Position numbers and translations under genes: made by a program. The notes beneath the pieces were generated by a model. The model did not search any database and was not told the DNA's origin. It saw only the letters and a program-made list of their open reading frames with translations. From VXPQ01 sp965248175 (GTDB taxonomy: Bacteria; Bacteroidota; Rhodothermia; Rhodothermales; VXPQ01), in NCBI GenBank assembly GCA_965248175.1, contig OZ252093.1, positions 1,612,001-1,676,000 on the forward strand: a stretch of 64,000 nucleotides of DNA, written 5' to 3'. Shown here piece after piece: positions 41,916 through 50,552 of the stretch (its first letter is position 1; the number at the start of each line of letters is the position of its first letter).

Positions 41916-43268
41916 ATGCCCACTATTTTACCGGATATAGTGCACGGATCCGCCGGGGCCCGGGAGGAACCCGGCGATTCGCTTGACCGCCTCGCCGAGG
42001 CCTATCGCCGCGTGCGCCGGACCACGGAGCGTCTGGTCGAACCCCTTGCGATCGAGGACTGCGTCATCCAGACGATGACGGACGTGAGCCCGATCAAATG
42101 GCACCTTGCCCATACGAGCTGGTTTTTAGAGACGTTCGCGCTCCGGGGATTCGCTCCGTCGTACGCCGTGTACCACGAGGGGTATCCCTATCTCTTCAAT
42201 TCCTATTACATACAGGCCGGGGAGCGGCACTGCCGGGACCGGCGGGGGTACATTTCCCGGCCTACGGTAGCCGAGGTTATGGCGTTCCGGCGCCATGTGG
42301 ATGAGCACCTGATCCGGTTTATGGAAGAGGCGGACCCGGATGTTGCGCAGAAGGCTGCTCCGGTTATCGAGCTGGGCATGCAACACGAGCAGCAGCACCA
42401 GGAACTCATTCTGACGGATATCAAGCATGTGCTTTCGGTGAATCCGCTGCGCCCCGTCTACAAGGCCTTCGAGAACGAAGCGGGGGATACGGCGCCTCTG
42501 ACATGGGTCCCGTTCGATGAGGGCCTGCACGAGATCGGCTATGCCGGGGGCGGGTTCGCTTTCGACATCGAGGGGCCGAGGCACCGATGTTTTCTGGAGA
42601 ATTTTCTGCTGGCCGACCGGCCCGTCACGAATGCTGAATTCATGGCTTTCATGGAAGATGGCGGCTACCGGCGTTCCGAATGGTGGTTGTCGATAGGATG
42701 GGCCATCGTCCAGGAACGCGGATGGACCGAGCCCTTCTACTGGGAGCGGCGGGACGGCGCCTGGTGGACGTACACGCTGGGCGGCATGAAGCCCGTAGCG
42801 CCGAACGAACCGGCCGCGCACATCAGCTATTTCGAGGCAGACGCCTATGCCCGCTGGGCAGGGGCCCGGCTCCCCACGGAACAGGAATGGGAGGTGGCGA
42901 TGTTCGCGTGCTCTCCGTCCGTTGAGGAAGCGCATTTTCTGGAGGATGCCCCCATGCATCCCAGGCCTGCTCGCCCGCACGGCGCAGCCGGAACGAACGG
43001 ATCGACCGGGACAGGAGCCGCAACGCTACGGCAACTCTACGGGGACGTATGGGAATGGACGCGCAGCCAGTATGCCCCCTATCCCGGCTATGCTCCTGCC
43101 AAAGGAGCACTCGGCGAGTACAACGGCAAGTTCATGTGCAACCAGTTCGTGCTGCGCGGCGGCTCGTGCGCCACGCCGAGGACGCACATACGCCCCACCT
43201 ATCGTAATTTCTTTCCGCCGGAAGCTGCCTGGCAATTCACGGGATTCCGATTGGCACGGGATCCGTAA
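41916..43268 (+). CDS. egtB: Ergothioneine synthase EgtB (hercynine sulfoxide-forming iron enzyme)
   Basis: 450 residues from the ATG at 41916, with GAGGG 7 bases upstream. Non-haem iron enzyme that joins hercynine to a thiol donor (gamma-glutamylcysteine or cysteine) with oxygen. The N-terminal DinB_2 half carries the iron His ligands in IKWHLAHTSWFLE and GMQHEQQHQELIL. The C-terminal formylglycine-generating-enzyme-like half has FLLADRPVTNAEFMAF, ARLPTEQEWEVAM, GDVWEWTRSQYAPYPGY, FVLRGGSCATP and YRNFFPPEAAWQFTGFRLA. egtD follows, so the pair makes the core ergothioneine pathway. No egtC or egtE is in the window. Confidence 0.95.
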   Translation: MPTILPDIVHGSAGAREEPGDSLDRLAEAYRRVRRTTERLVEPLAIEDCVIQTMTDVSPIKWHLAHTSWFLETFALRGFAPSYAVYHEGYPYLFNSYYIQAGERHCRDRRGYISRPTVAEVMAFRRHVDEHLIRFMEEADPDVAQKAAPVIELGMQHEQQHQELILTDIKHVLSVNPLRPVYKAFENEAGDTAPLTWVPFDEGLHEIGYAGGGFAFDIEGPRHRCFLENFLLADRPVTNAEFMAFMEDGGYRRSEWWLSIGWAIVQERGWTEPFYWERRDGAWWTYTLGGMKPVAPNEPAAHISYFEADAYARWAGARLPTEQEWEVAMFACSPSVEEAHFLEDAPMHPRPARPHGAAGTNGSTGTGAATLRQLYGDVWEWTRSQYAPYPGYAPAKGALGEYNGKFMCNQFVLRGGSCATPRTHIRPTYRNFFPPEAAWQFTGFRLARDP

Positions 43269-43483
43269 GAAGCAGTGTGCATTTCCTGCCGGAAAGATTT
43301 GTCCGGATCGTCGGATGTATAACAGATGATGCCTACAGGATTCGTACATCAATCCATGCCGTCGGCAGAAGAAAAGATAACCTTCTTCCGTGCAACCCTG
43401 TCCCAAAGCCCTCGTACGAACATCGCTACACCCTCGGCGGCGCTTTCATGTATATTGTCCGAACGCTATCCGCCACCGAAGTC

Positions 43484-44545
43484 ATGAAACATTCTGTATC
43501 TGCTCCTGCGGGGAGTGCTGTCGCCTCCTCCAACGGAGAGCATCTATCCACCCCTTTGGGGGAAAATCATATCCATAACGGCAGGGAACCTGCGGCAGGA
43601 GGCGATACCCCGCCTTCATCCGCTGATGCTTTGCTTGCCGATGTCCTGGAGGGGATGGGGCGTACGCCGAAGTCTCTTCCATGCAAGTATCTCTACGACG
43701 CACGCGGTTCGCGCCTCTTCGATCAGATTACGGAACTGGAGGAGTATTATCCGACCAGTACGGAGCTTGCCATCATGGAGGCGCATCTCGACGAAATCGT
43801 CGCTCGCCTCGGCGCCCGCTGTCTACTCCTCGAATACGGCAGCGGAAGCAGCCTGAAGACGCGCCTTCTGCTGGACCGCATGCCGGAACCGACGGGCTAC
43901 GTAGCCATCGACATTTCCGAGGAGCATCTGAGCGCCTCGATGCGCGATCTCCAGGGGATGTACCCGCATATTCCCATGCGCGCCGTTCCCGCGGATTATA
44001 CGAGCTCCTTCGCGGTCCCCTCCAATGGGTTCGATGCGGCGCGTACGGTGGTTTATTTTCCCGGATCCACCATAGGTAATTTCGAGCCGCACGAGGCGCA
44101 CGCCTTCCTTGCGCGCATGGCGCAGGCGGCGGGGCCCGGAGGCGGGTTGCTGATCGGGGTGGATCTCGAAAAGGACAGGGGAACGGTCGAGGCGGCGTAC
44201 AACGACGCGCAGGGCGTTACGGCAGCGTTCAACAAGAACCTGCTGCGACGCATGAATACGGAACTGGGCGCAACTTTCGACCTGGACGCTTTCCGGCACC
44301 GGGCCGTCTACAATCTCGATGAAGGGCGGATCGAAATGTCTCTGGTGAGCGCATGCGATCAGACCGTGCGCGTGAACGGGCATCATATCCGTTTCGAGGA
44401 GGGTGAGTCCATCTGCGTCGAGTATTCGTACAAGTTCACGCTGGAGCGTTTCCAGGGCCTTGCCGAGCGCGCCGGATTTGCCGTGCGGGATGTCTGGATG
44501 GATGCGAACCGCCTGTTCAGCGTGCAGTACCTGACTGTTTTGTAA
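43484..44545 (+). CDS. egtD: L-histidine N-alpha-methyltransferase EgtD
   Basis: 353 residues from the ATG at 43484; an ATG at 43448 is an alternative. Methylates histidine three times with S-adenosylmethionine to hercynine, the substrate of EgtB. Motifs: PCKYLYDARGSRLFDQITELEEYYPTSTE split by short linkers, the SAM loop LLEYGSGSSLKTRLLLD, VAIDISEEHL, VYFPGSTIGNFEPHEA, GVDLEKDRGTVEAAYND and the C-terminal EYSYKFTLERF. The ~40-residue low-complexity N-terminus (Ser, Gly, Ala, Pro-rich) is not part of the fold. Lies 215 bases after egtB on the same strand. Confidence 0.95.
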   Translation: MKHSVSAPAGSAVASSNGEHLSTPLGENHIHNGREPAAGGDTPPSSADALLADVLEGMGRTPKSLPCKYLYDARGSRLFDQITELEEYYPTSTELAIMEAHLDEIVARLGARCLLLEYGSGSSLKTRLLLDRMPEPTGYVAIDISEEHLSASMRDLQGMYPHIPMRAVPADYTSSFAVPSNGFDAARTVVYFPGSTIGNFEPHEAHAFLARMAQAAGPGGGLLIGVDLEKDRGTVEAAYNDAQGVTAAFNKNLLRRMNTELGATFDLDAFRHRAVYNLDEGRIEMSLVSACDQTVRVNGHHIRFEEGESICVEYSYKFTLERFQGLAERAGFAVRDVWMDANRLFSVQYLTVL

Positions 44546-44604
44546 GGGGATTGAGTTGTTCTCTCCTGAATTATGCAAATAATGCATAGATCGGGCATTA
44601 AATT

Positions 44605-46215
44605 ATGCAAAAAAAGAAAGGAAACTGGGCGCTCGGGCCGTTGTTCTGGTCATGGGTCCTGATGCTACTTGGTTCATGTCAAGCCCAAACGCTCGAAACT
44701 GAGAACACCTCCGCCAGTCCCAATATCATCGTCATTCTGACCGATGATCAAGGCTATGGGGATCTGGGCAGTTACGGGTCACAAACCATCCGTACTCCCC
44801 ATATCGACCAATTGGCAAACGAAGGAATATTGTTCACGGACTTTTACGTCCACCCGATCTGCTCTCCTTCCAGGGCTGCCTTAATGACCGGCAGCTATGC
44901 GCCCCGAACGGGCTTTGCCGATGTCCAGTTGTGGGGGTCTCCTTTTGGTCTGCATCCCGATGAGGTTACCATTGCCGAGGTGCTCAAAACAAAGGGCTAT
45001 GCTACGGCCGCTGTGGGAAAATGGCATTTGGGAGAGCAAGACGCCTTCGCGCCGAATCGGCAGGGCTTTGACTTTTTCTACGGGATCAGACTGGTGAATG
45101 GGACGCAGGTCTTCGAAAATTTTGCGGTTCCGCTTTATCGGGATGACTCCCTTCTTACCATCCGCCCCGATCATGCCCGGATGACCCAGGACTTCACTCG
45201 TGAGAGTCTCCGCTTTATCGACCAGCACAAGGAAGGCCCGTTCTTTCTTTATCTCGCCTTTACCATGCCGCATATTCCCATTTACCCAGGAGAGCGTTTT
45301 AGAGGGGAAAGCGGCGTCAGCCTGTATACCGACGCGATTGAAGAGATTGACTGGAGCGTTGGCCAAATTGTCGAGAAACTGGAGCAGGAAAATCTGGATG
45401 AAAACACGCTCATCATTTACACCTCTGACAACGGCCCGTGGGCCGGACAGGGAACACAGTCGGGCAGTGCCGGCGTCTTGAGGGGAAGCAAAATGTCTAC
45501 CTGGGAAGGGGGAATTCGCGTGCCTGCTATCATGAGGTGGAAGAACGTGATGCCGGCTGCTCAAATCAGTAGACAGGTCGTTGGAATCATTGACATCGCT
45601 CCCACCCTTGCTGCCCTTGCCGGTGCGGAGATGCCGAAAGACCGAGTCATTGATGGAAAAAATCTTTTTCCGTTGATGACGGGAGAGGATCCGACGGAAG
45701 CGCTTCATGAGGTTTATTATCATTACGCCGGGACCTGGTTACAGGCTGTCCGGGCAGGGAAATGGAAGCTCCATTTTGCCCGTCCAGAGAAACGAGCGGG
45801 GATTTACGGAGAATGCGCCGCCTGGTTTACCAATACGGCCGAGGTTTTGCCGGAGGATCTTCTTTTTGATCTCGAAACCGACGTCGGGGAAACAAGAAAT
45901 CTCGCCAGCGAGCATCCGGAGGTCGTCCAACGGCTCACAGAGCTTGCAGATTGGGCCAGGGAGGATATAGGGGATTATGGACAAAAAGGAAAAAATAGCC
46001 GGCCCATCGGCTCCACCTATCCTGTCTTGACAGACATCTCCCAGTATCCTCAAAGCCCGCACGGCAAGGCCATGGCCGACAGCATGGTGACGGAGATGAG
46101 GGCCTTCCAGAGAACCCGTTTTGAGCGCTTGACGATGCGGGATACGACCTCTTTGAATGGGCAGGAAAAGCAGGAGTTGGATTTTTATCGACAGCAGCTT
46201 AAGTGGGAGATGTAA
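44605..46215 (+). CDS. Sulfatase (S1 family) lipoprotein
   Basis: 536 residues. Lipoprotein signal ending in LLGSC. A type I sulfatase: metal Asp pair in NIIVILTDDQGYGDLGSYG, the CxPSR formylglycine motif in HPICSPSRAALMTGSYAPRTG (Cys ~86), AVGKWHLGEQ, TMPHIPIYPGERF, and the second metal site in YTSDNGPWAGQGTQSG. The active Cys must be oxidised to formylglycine by a maturase that is not in this window. Removes sulfate esters from a glycan or small molecule outside the cytoplasm. The exact substrate cannot be read from the sequence. By eye its base use is less GC-rich than the core genes upstream. First gene of the accessory catabolic island; 201 bases before the GH116 gene. Confidence 0.92.
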   Translation: MQKKKGNWALGPLFWSWVLMLLGSCQAQTLETENTSASPNIIVILTDDQGYGDLGSYGSQTIRTPHIDQLANEGILFTDFYVHPICSPSRAALMTGSYAPRTGFADVQLWGSPFGLHPDEVTIAEVLKTKGYATAAVGKWHLGEQDAFAPNRQGFDFFYGIRLVNGTQVFENFAVPLYRDDSLLTIRPDHARMTQDFTRESLRFIDQHKEGPFFLYLAFTMPHIPIYPGERFRGESGVSLYTDAIEEIDWSVGQIVEKLEQENLDENTLIIYTSDNGPWAGQGTQSGSAGVLRGSKMSTWEGGIRVPAIMRWKNVMPAAQISRQVVGIIDIAPTLAALAGAEMPKDRVIDGKNLFPLMTGEDPTEALHEVYYHYAGTWLQAVRAGKWKLHFARPEKRAGIYGECAAWFTNTAEVLPEDLLFDLETDVGETRNLASEHPEVVQRLTELADWAREDIGDYGQKGKNSRPIGSTYPVLTDISQYPQSPHGKAMADSMVTEMRAFQRTRFERLTMRDTTSLNGQEKQELDFYRQQLKWEM

Positions 46216-46416
46216 GACGGAGCGCCTCGGGCCAAGCGTCTTGAAACCCAAACGCAATGCTCGAATCGTCATACCACGAAGTTGCGTCAGGCCACCCTTG
46301 GTGGCTACCTTGATGAACTCCGCACCGGATGCTTACTGGACCCCTTGCGTTTCGCTTCTCGGCTCTGCACTGAGATCTTTACATGAAGCCCTTCGGGGCT
46401 AAAACGTACCTGCACC

Positions 46417-49011
46417 ATGTCCAAGCTCACATTTTTGGGGGGCGCGATGTTGTTGGTCGTTGCCTCTGCCTGTCAAACATCCACCCAATGGAATGCCGAA
46501 TGGCCGGTCCTGAAGACCTATTCCGGCAAATACCTTGATGAAGTCGCCATGCCCTTGGGCGGCATCGGCACCGGCACCGTTTCACTGGGTGGCCGGGGGG
46601 ACTTGCGGGACTGGGAGATCATGAACCGAGGCGCCATCGGCTTTTTACCCGCTTTCAAGCTGGTCCTGCCTACGATCGCCAACGGACCCTTTTTCGCCTT
46701 GTATTACAAGCAGCAAGACAGCGAAGGCAAGGTCAGAGTGCTGGAAGGGCCTATACAGATCAAAGAATACTATGGAGACTGGGGAGCGGATGCCGTCAAC
46801 TCGGGCTTTCCCCGGTTTGAAGAGACCACCTTTGCAGCAGCCTACCCCCTTGCCCAAGTGGACTTCAGGCATCAGGATGTGCCTGTGCAGGTGCGTCTGG
46901 AAGCTTTCAACCCCCTGATCATGGGCGATGCGGACAAGAGTGGTGTTCCTGTGGCAGTGTTGCGATACGTACTGACCAACACGTCGGACGAGGCCATAGA
47001 GACAGCTATTTGCGGGATGGTCCCCAATTATATCGGCGCGGATGGTTGGAGCGGAGAGCCTGAAGGTAATGTCAATGCGTATCGTGTGGGTAAGGGGTTA
47101 ACGGGCGTCTTTATGTCCTCCGAAGGGGTGGACCCTCAAGATGTCAATTGGGGGACGATGGCCCTGACCACCACTTCCGAAGAGGTGACCTACCGGACTT
47201 CGTGGGCGCAGTTGGGCTGGAACTGGACCTTCCGGGAGTTTTGGGATGATTTTGTCGCTGACGGAGAACTCACTGACCACCCCGACACCACACACGCCAT
47301 TGCGACGCCTCCGGCTACGCTGGCCGTAAAAGTGGGTCTGGAGCCAAAAGAGAGCAAGGTCATCACTTTTATGCTTACCTGGCATTTCCCCAATCGTAGA
47401 GCCTGGGATCATGGGGTTCACCATGCGGGGGCTTTCGGGGGCACGGAAATCGTTGGCAACTATTACACGACGCTTTATCAGGATGCCTGGGATGTAGCGG
47501 AGCAGACAGTGGCTGAGTTGGAAGGGCTTGAAAGGGAAACGGTGCGCTTTGTGCGGACTCTGACGGAAAGCGACGTGCCCGAAGTCCTTAAGGAAGCCGG
47601 TTTGTTTAACCTCAACAATCTGCGTAGCCAAACAGTCTTTCGAACAGCCGATGGCCTGCCCTTTGGATTTGAGGGCACGGGCAGCATCAACGGAACCCAA
47701 ATAGGCGCTTCGAAAAGTTCGGGATGGGGATTCGGCACCTGTTTTCACGTTTGGAATTATGAGTCAACAGTTCCTTTTCTTTTCGGGGACCTCGCTACCA
47801 AGTTCCGAGAGGTGGAGTTTATGCATGCCACCAATGACCATGGCGGTATGAGCCATCGGGTGGGCCTACCGCTTGATATGCGCGCGAAAAGCTTCCAGCG
47901 CTGGGCGGCCGATGGCCAGATGGGCACCCTGATCAAGATGTATCGCGAGTGGCAATTGTCGGGAGATGACGACAAACTCATCGAGATGTGGCCTAACATC
48001 AAAAAGGCCATGAGTTTTGCCTGGACAGGCATCTGGGATCAGGACAAAGATGGCGTCATGGAGGGCAGTCAGCACAACACCATGGACATCAATTACCGAG
48101 GCCCCAACCCGCAGATGGCGGCCTGGTACCTGGGCGCCCTCAGAGCCTCGGAAGAAATGGCAAGGCATGTGGGAGATACCGCCTTTGCCGAGGAATGCAG
48201 AGACTTATATGAACGGGGTCGCGCGTGGATTGACGCCAATATTTTTAATGGCGAGTACTATGAACATCATATTCCTGAGGGCGCCAGCAAGGTGGCTCAG
48301 TTGGGCAAGGGGTGCCTGGTCGACCAGCTGGTGGGTCAATACCTGGCGCACACTGCGGGCCTGGGCTATGTGCTGGACCAGGATAACGTGCAGACCACGC
48401 TGAGAAGTATCATGAAGTATAATTGGATCGATAATTTCAACGAGCATTTCAACACGTTCCGCAGTTTTGGGCTGGGCGACGAGGCGGGGCTTCTCATGGC
48501 CAGTTATCCTCGTGGCGATCTATTGGATTTTCCTTTTCCGTACTACACGGAGATCATGTCCGGCTTTGAATACAGCACGGCGGCCCACATGATCTATGAA
48601 GGACAGGAGGATGCAGGCTTAAAGGTCTTTCAGGCCATCCGGGATCGCTATGACGGCCATAAAAGAAACCCGTTTAATGAAGGGGAATATGGCCATCGCT
48701 ATGCCCGCGCCATGGCTGCCTGGGCAGGCATATTGGCCTATACCGGATTTCGCTATTCCGCCGTCGACCACAGTATGGCATTTAACCCGAAAGACGGGGA
48801 GTATTTCTGGTCTAATGGTTACCAATACGGGAGCGCGACTATAAAAAACCAGGGCAACCGGAAATCGCTGACGCTAAGCACGCTTAACGGCGACCTGACA
48901 TTAGACCGCTTTATCCTGAATGGCTATGGACAGATAGACTTTGAAGAGCCCAGACGCGTTGAGTCCGGTCAGGCTATAACGTTTGAAGTGGAAAAGACGG
49001 CAAGCTTGTAA
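46417..49011 (+). CDS. GH116-family glycoside hydrolase (DUF608/GBA2-like), lipoprotein
   Basis: 864 residues. Lipoprotein signal MSKLTFLGGAMLLVVASAC. The N-terminal beta-domain has MPLGGIGTGTVSLGGRGDLRDWEIMNRGAI in pieces, typical of the glucosylceramidase N-domain. The (alpha/alpha)6 catalytic domain has the nucleophile Glu in THV-like FHVWNYESTVPFLFGD (~449) and the acid Asp in EGSQHNTMDINYRGPNPQMAAWYL (~557), here quoted in parts. GH116 enzymes cleave beta-glucosides, beta-xylosides, N-acetylglucosaminides and glucosylceramide. Located outside the cytoplasm, next to a sulfatase and before a sugar importer, so probably degradation of a sulfated or lipid-linked glycan. Substrate unknown. 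Confidence 0.93.
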   Translation: MSKLTFLGGAMLLVVASACQTSTQWNAEWPVLKTYSGKYLDEVAMPLGGIGTGTVSLGGRGDLRDWEIMNRGAIGFLPAFKLVLPTIANGPFFALYYKQQDSEGKVRVLEGPIQIKEYYGDWGADAVNSGFPRFEETTFAAAYPLAQVDFRHQDVPVQVRLEAFNPLIMGDADKSGVPVAVLRYVLTNTSDEAIETAICGMVPNYIGADGWSGEPEGNVNAYRVGKGLTGVFMSSEGVDPQDVNWGTMALTTTSEEVTYRTSWAQLGWNWTFREFWDDFVADGELTDHPDTTHAIATPPATLAVKVGLEPKESKVITFMLTWHFPNRRAWDHGVHHAGAFGGTEIVGNYYTTLYQDAWDVAEQTVAELEGLERETVRFVRTLTESDVPEVLKEAGLFNLNNLRSQTVFRTADGLPFGFEGTGSINGTQIGASKSSGWGFGTCFHVWNYESTVPFLFGDLATKFREVEFMHATNDHGGMSHRVGLPLDMRAKSFQRWAADGQMGTLIKMYREWQLSGDDDKLIEMWPNIKKAMSFAWTGIWDQDKDGVMEGSQHNTMDINYRGPNPQMAAWYLGALRASEEMARHVGDTAFAEECRDLYERGRAWIDANIFNGEYYEHHIPEGASKVAQLGKGCLVDQLVGQYLAHTAGLGYVLDQDNVQTTLRSIMKYNWIDNFNEHFNTFRSFGLGDEAGLLMASYPRGDLLDFPFPYYTEIMSGFEYSTAAHMIYEGQEDAGLKVFQAIRDRYDGHKRNPFNEGEYGHRYARAMAAWAGILAYTGFRYSAVDHSMAFNPKDGEYFWSNGYQYGSATIKNQGNRKSLTLSTLNGDLTLDRFILNGYGQIDFEEPRRVESGQAITFEVEKTASL

Positions 49012-49052
49012 GCATAGCGGTGCAAAGTTTAGCCGTAGCTTGCCACTTTGCT

Positions 49053-49196
49053 TCAGGATGACATTTCGAATTTCTTGACGCAGGTCGAGCAGTAGATGCC
49101 ATAGAACGTGTGGCCCGGGCTGCTCCGTCCCGGTTCGTCCAAGGCCAGTTCGAGTGTGCCCGGACGACGTCTGAAGAAGTCCGTATTGATATCCAT
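49053..49196 (-). CDS. Possible 47-residue CxxC protein whose start codon lies in the IS target duplication
   Basis: The ATG is formed by the last three bases of the GTTTAATG target duplication on the minus strand. The product MDINTDFFRRRPGTLELALD ... HTFYGIYCSTCVKKFEMSS ends at 49053. The composition is protein-like and has a CSTC pair. Upstream sequence was separated from it by the IS256 insertion, so it has probably lost its promoter. A hairpin with 7-bp arms (GCAAAGT/ACTTTGC, ~49022-49051) follows its stop. No family recognised; it could also be a chance frame. Confidence 0.35.
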   Translation of the reverse strand: MDINTDFFRRRPGTLELALDEPGRSSPGHTFYGIYCSTCVKKFEMSS

Positions 49197-49201
49197 TAAA
49201 C
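49194..49201 (+). repeat. Left target site duplication of the IS256-family element
   Basis: CATTAAAC directly before the left inverted repeat, identical to 50530-50537. Confidence 0.92.
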
Positions 49202-49228
49202 GGGCGTGTCCCGTAAACTGTGTAAGTG
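49202..49228 (+). repeat. Left terminal inverted repeat of the IS256-family element
   Basis: 27 bp beginning GGGCGTGTCCCG and ending GTGTAAGTG; pairs with 50503-50529. Confidence 0.92.
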
Positions 49229-49266
49229 GTCAATCGTACACATAGTTTCATCAGGAGGTGAAGACG

Positions 49267-50499
49267 ATGACCGAACTTACAGACAAACAGCAGGCTCTTC
49301 TGGAGGAGTTGCTGAAGGATTTCAAGGGGGACGCGCGGGACCTTTTCGGCGAGGGGGGCTTGCTCAAGACGATAGGCAAGCGTGCTCTCGAGGCGGCATT
49401 GGAGGGGGAGCTGACGCATCATCTCGGCTACCCTGCTCACGATCGGTCGGGTCGCGGCAGCGGCAATTCCCGTAACGGACGCACTGCGAAGCGGCTCGAG
49501 AGCGAGTCGGGTTCGCTGGATCTGGAGGTTCCTCGCGATCGCAACGGCAGTTTCGAGCCCAGGATCGTAGAGAAGCGCCAGCGCCGGGTAGCGGGCCTGG
49601 ACGACGTGATCGTGTATCTCTACGCGCAGGGCCAGAGCACGCGGGCTATCCAGGACACGTTGAAGCGTCTCTACGGCGCGGAGGTCTCCTCTACGCTTGT
49701 TTCGGAGGTTACCGCAAGCGTTCTCGAGGAAGTGACCGCATGGCAGGCTCGTCCTCTGGAGCGGGTGTATCCTGTCGTGTACTTCGACGCCTTGTTCGTA
49801 AAGTCTCGCGAGGAGGGATCGGTGAAGAGGCGCGCGGTCTACGTGGCGCTGGCGATAGACATTGAAGGAGAGAAAAAGGTGCTTGGCCTTTGGATCGCTC
49901 CGACGGAGGGAGCCGTTTCGTGGCTCACCATCTTCGGCGAGTTGAAGGCGCGGGGCATGGAGGACTGTTTCATTGCGTGCGTGGACGGTTTGAAGGGTCT
50001 TCCCGAGGCGATAGAGACGGTCTATCCCCGTGCGCGGGTGCAGTTGTGCGTGGTGCACCAGGTGCGCAAGAGCCTGCGCTACGTGCCTTGGAAGGAGCGC
50101 AAGCCGGTGGCGTCGTCTTTGCGCGCGGTCTACGCAGCGCCGAGCGAAGAGGCTGCTCTTGCGGCGCTCGAGGCTTTCGAGAGACAATGGAGCGAGAAGT
50201 ACCCGGCTATCGCTCCGCTCTGGAGGAAGGACTGGGAGCGTCTGGCGCCTTTCTTCGACTATGCGCCTGCGATCCGCAAGGTGGTCTACACCACCAATGC
50301 GATCGAATCGCTGAACTACAGCCTGCGCAAAATCGTCAAGGGACGGGGCGCTTTCCCCAACGACGACGCGGTGCGCAAGCTGCTCTACCTGGGCCTGCGC
50401 GAAGCCGCGAAGAAATGGAAGCGACCGATCCGGGACTGGAAGGCTGCCCTCAACCAGTTCGTCATACTCTATGGAGACAGAGTCCCCATAGATCAATAA
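49267..50499 (+). CDS. IS256-family (mutator-type) transposase
   Basis: 410 residues from the ATG at 49267, with a full AGGAGGTG Shine-Dalgarno 6 bases upstream (a GTG at 49258 inside it is rejected). DDE-type transposase: first Asp in VVYFDALFVKSREEG, second Asp in FIACVDGLKGLPEAI followed by the QLCVVHQVRKSLRYV box, and Glu in YTTNAIESLNYSLRKIVKGRG. The N-terminal part has the family motif HHLGY and RNGRTAKRLESESG, then LEVPRDRNGSFEPRIV. No truncation; predicted active. The C-terminal IR begins 3 bases after the stop. Confidence 0.96.
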   Translation: MTELTDKQQALLEELLKDFKGDARDLFGEGGLLKTIGKRALEAALEGELTHHLGYPAHDRSGRGSGNSRNGRTAKRLESESGSLDLEVPRDRNGSFEPRIVEKRQRRVAGLDDVIVYLYAQGQSTRAIQDTLKRLYGAEVSSTLVSEVTASVLEEVTAWQARPLERVYPVVYFDALFVKSREEGSVKRRAVYVALAIDIEGEKKVLGLWIAPTEGAVSWLTIFGELKARGMEDCFIACVDGLKGLPEAIETVYPRARVQLCVVHQVRKSLRYVPWKERKPVASSLRAVYAAPSEEAALAALEAFERQWSEKYPAIAPLWRKDWERLAPFFDYAPAIRKVVYTTNAIESLNYSLRKIVKGRGAFPNDDAVRKLLYLGLREAAKKWKRPIRDWKAALNQFVILYGDRVPIDQ

Positions 50500-50502
50500 A
50501 TT

Positions 50503-50529
50503 CACTTACACAGTTAAGCGGACACGCCC
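50503..50529 (-). repeat. Right terminal inverted repeat of the IS256-family element
   Basis: 27 bp; its reverse complement begins GGGCGTGTCCGC and ends GTGTAAGTG, pairing with 49202-49228 with three mismatches. Confidence 0.92.
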
Positions 50530-50537
50530 CATTAAAC
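50530..50537 (+). repeat. Right target site duplication of the IS256-family element
   Basis: CATTAAAC directly after the right inverted repeat, identical to 49194-49201. Confidence 0.92.
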
Positions 50538-50552
50538 TGAACTATGCTCGTG

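Larger units (their letters stand above)
49202..50529 (+). mobile_element. Complete IS256-family insertion sequence (1328 bp)
   Basis: One intact transposase gene framed by terminal inverted repeats of 27 bp (49202-49228 and 50503-50529; 24 of 27 positions match, starting GGGCGTGTCC and ending ACTGTGTAAGTG). Flanked by a perfect 8-bp target duplication CATTAAAC. Size, repeat length and 8-bp duplication all agree with IS256. The perfect duplication and open transposase point to a recent insertion. It landed between the GH116 gene and the beta-propeller gene. Confidence 0.95.

Noticed and set aside
46386..46399. AGCCC-TTCG-GGGCT hairpin before the GH116 gene as terminator
   Set aside because: Only 5 bp of stem and no T-run on either strand in the right place.
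48901..50505. 534-codon minus-strand frame opposite the IS256 transposase
   Set aside because: It crosses the IS boundary, which is a recent insertion, so it cannot be an evolved gene; a shadow of the transposase.
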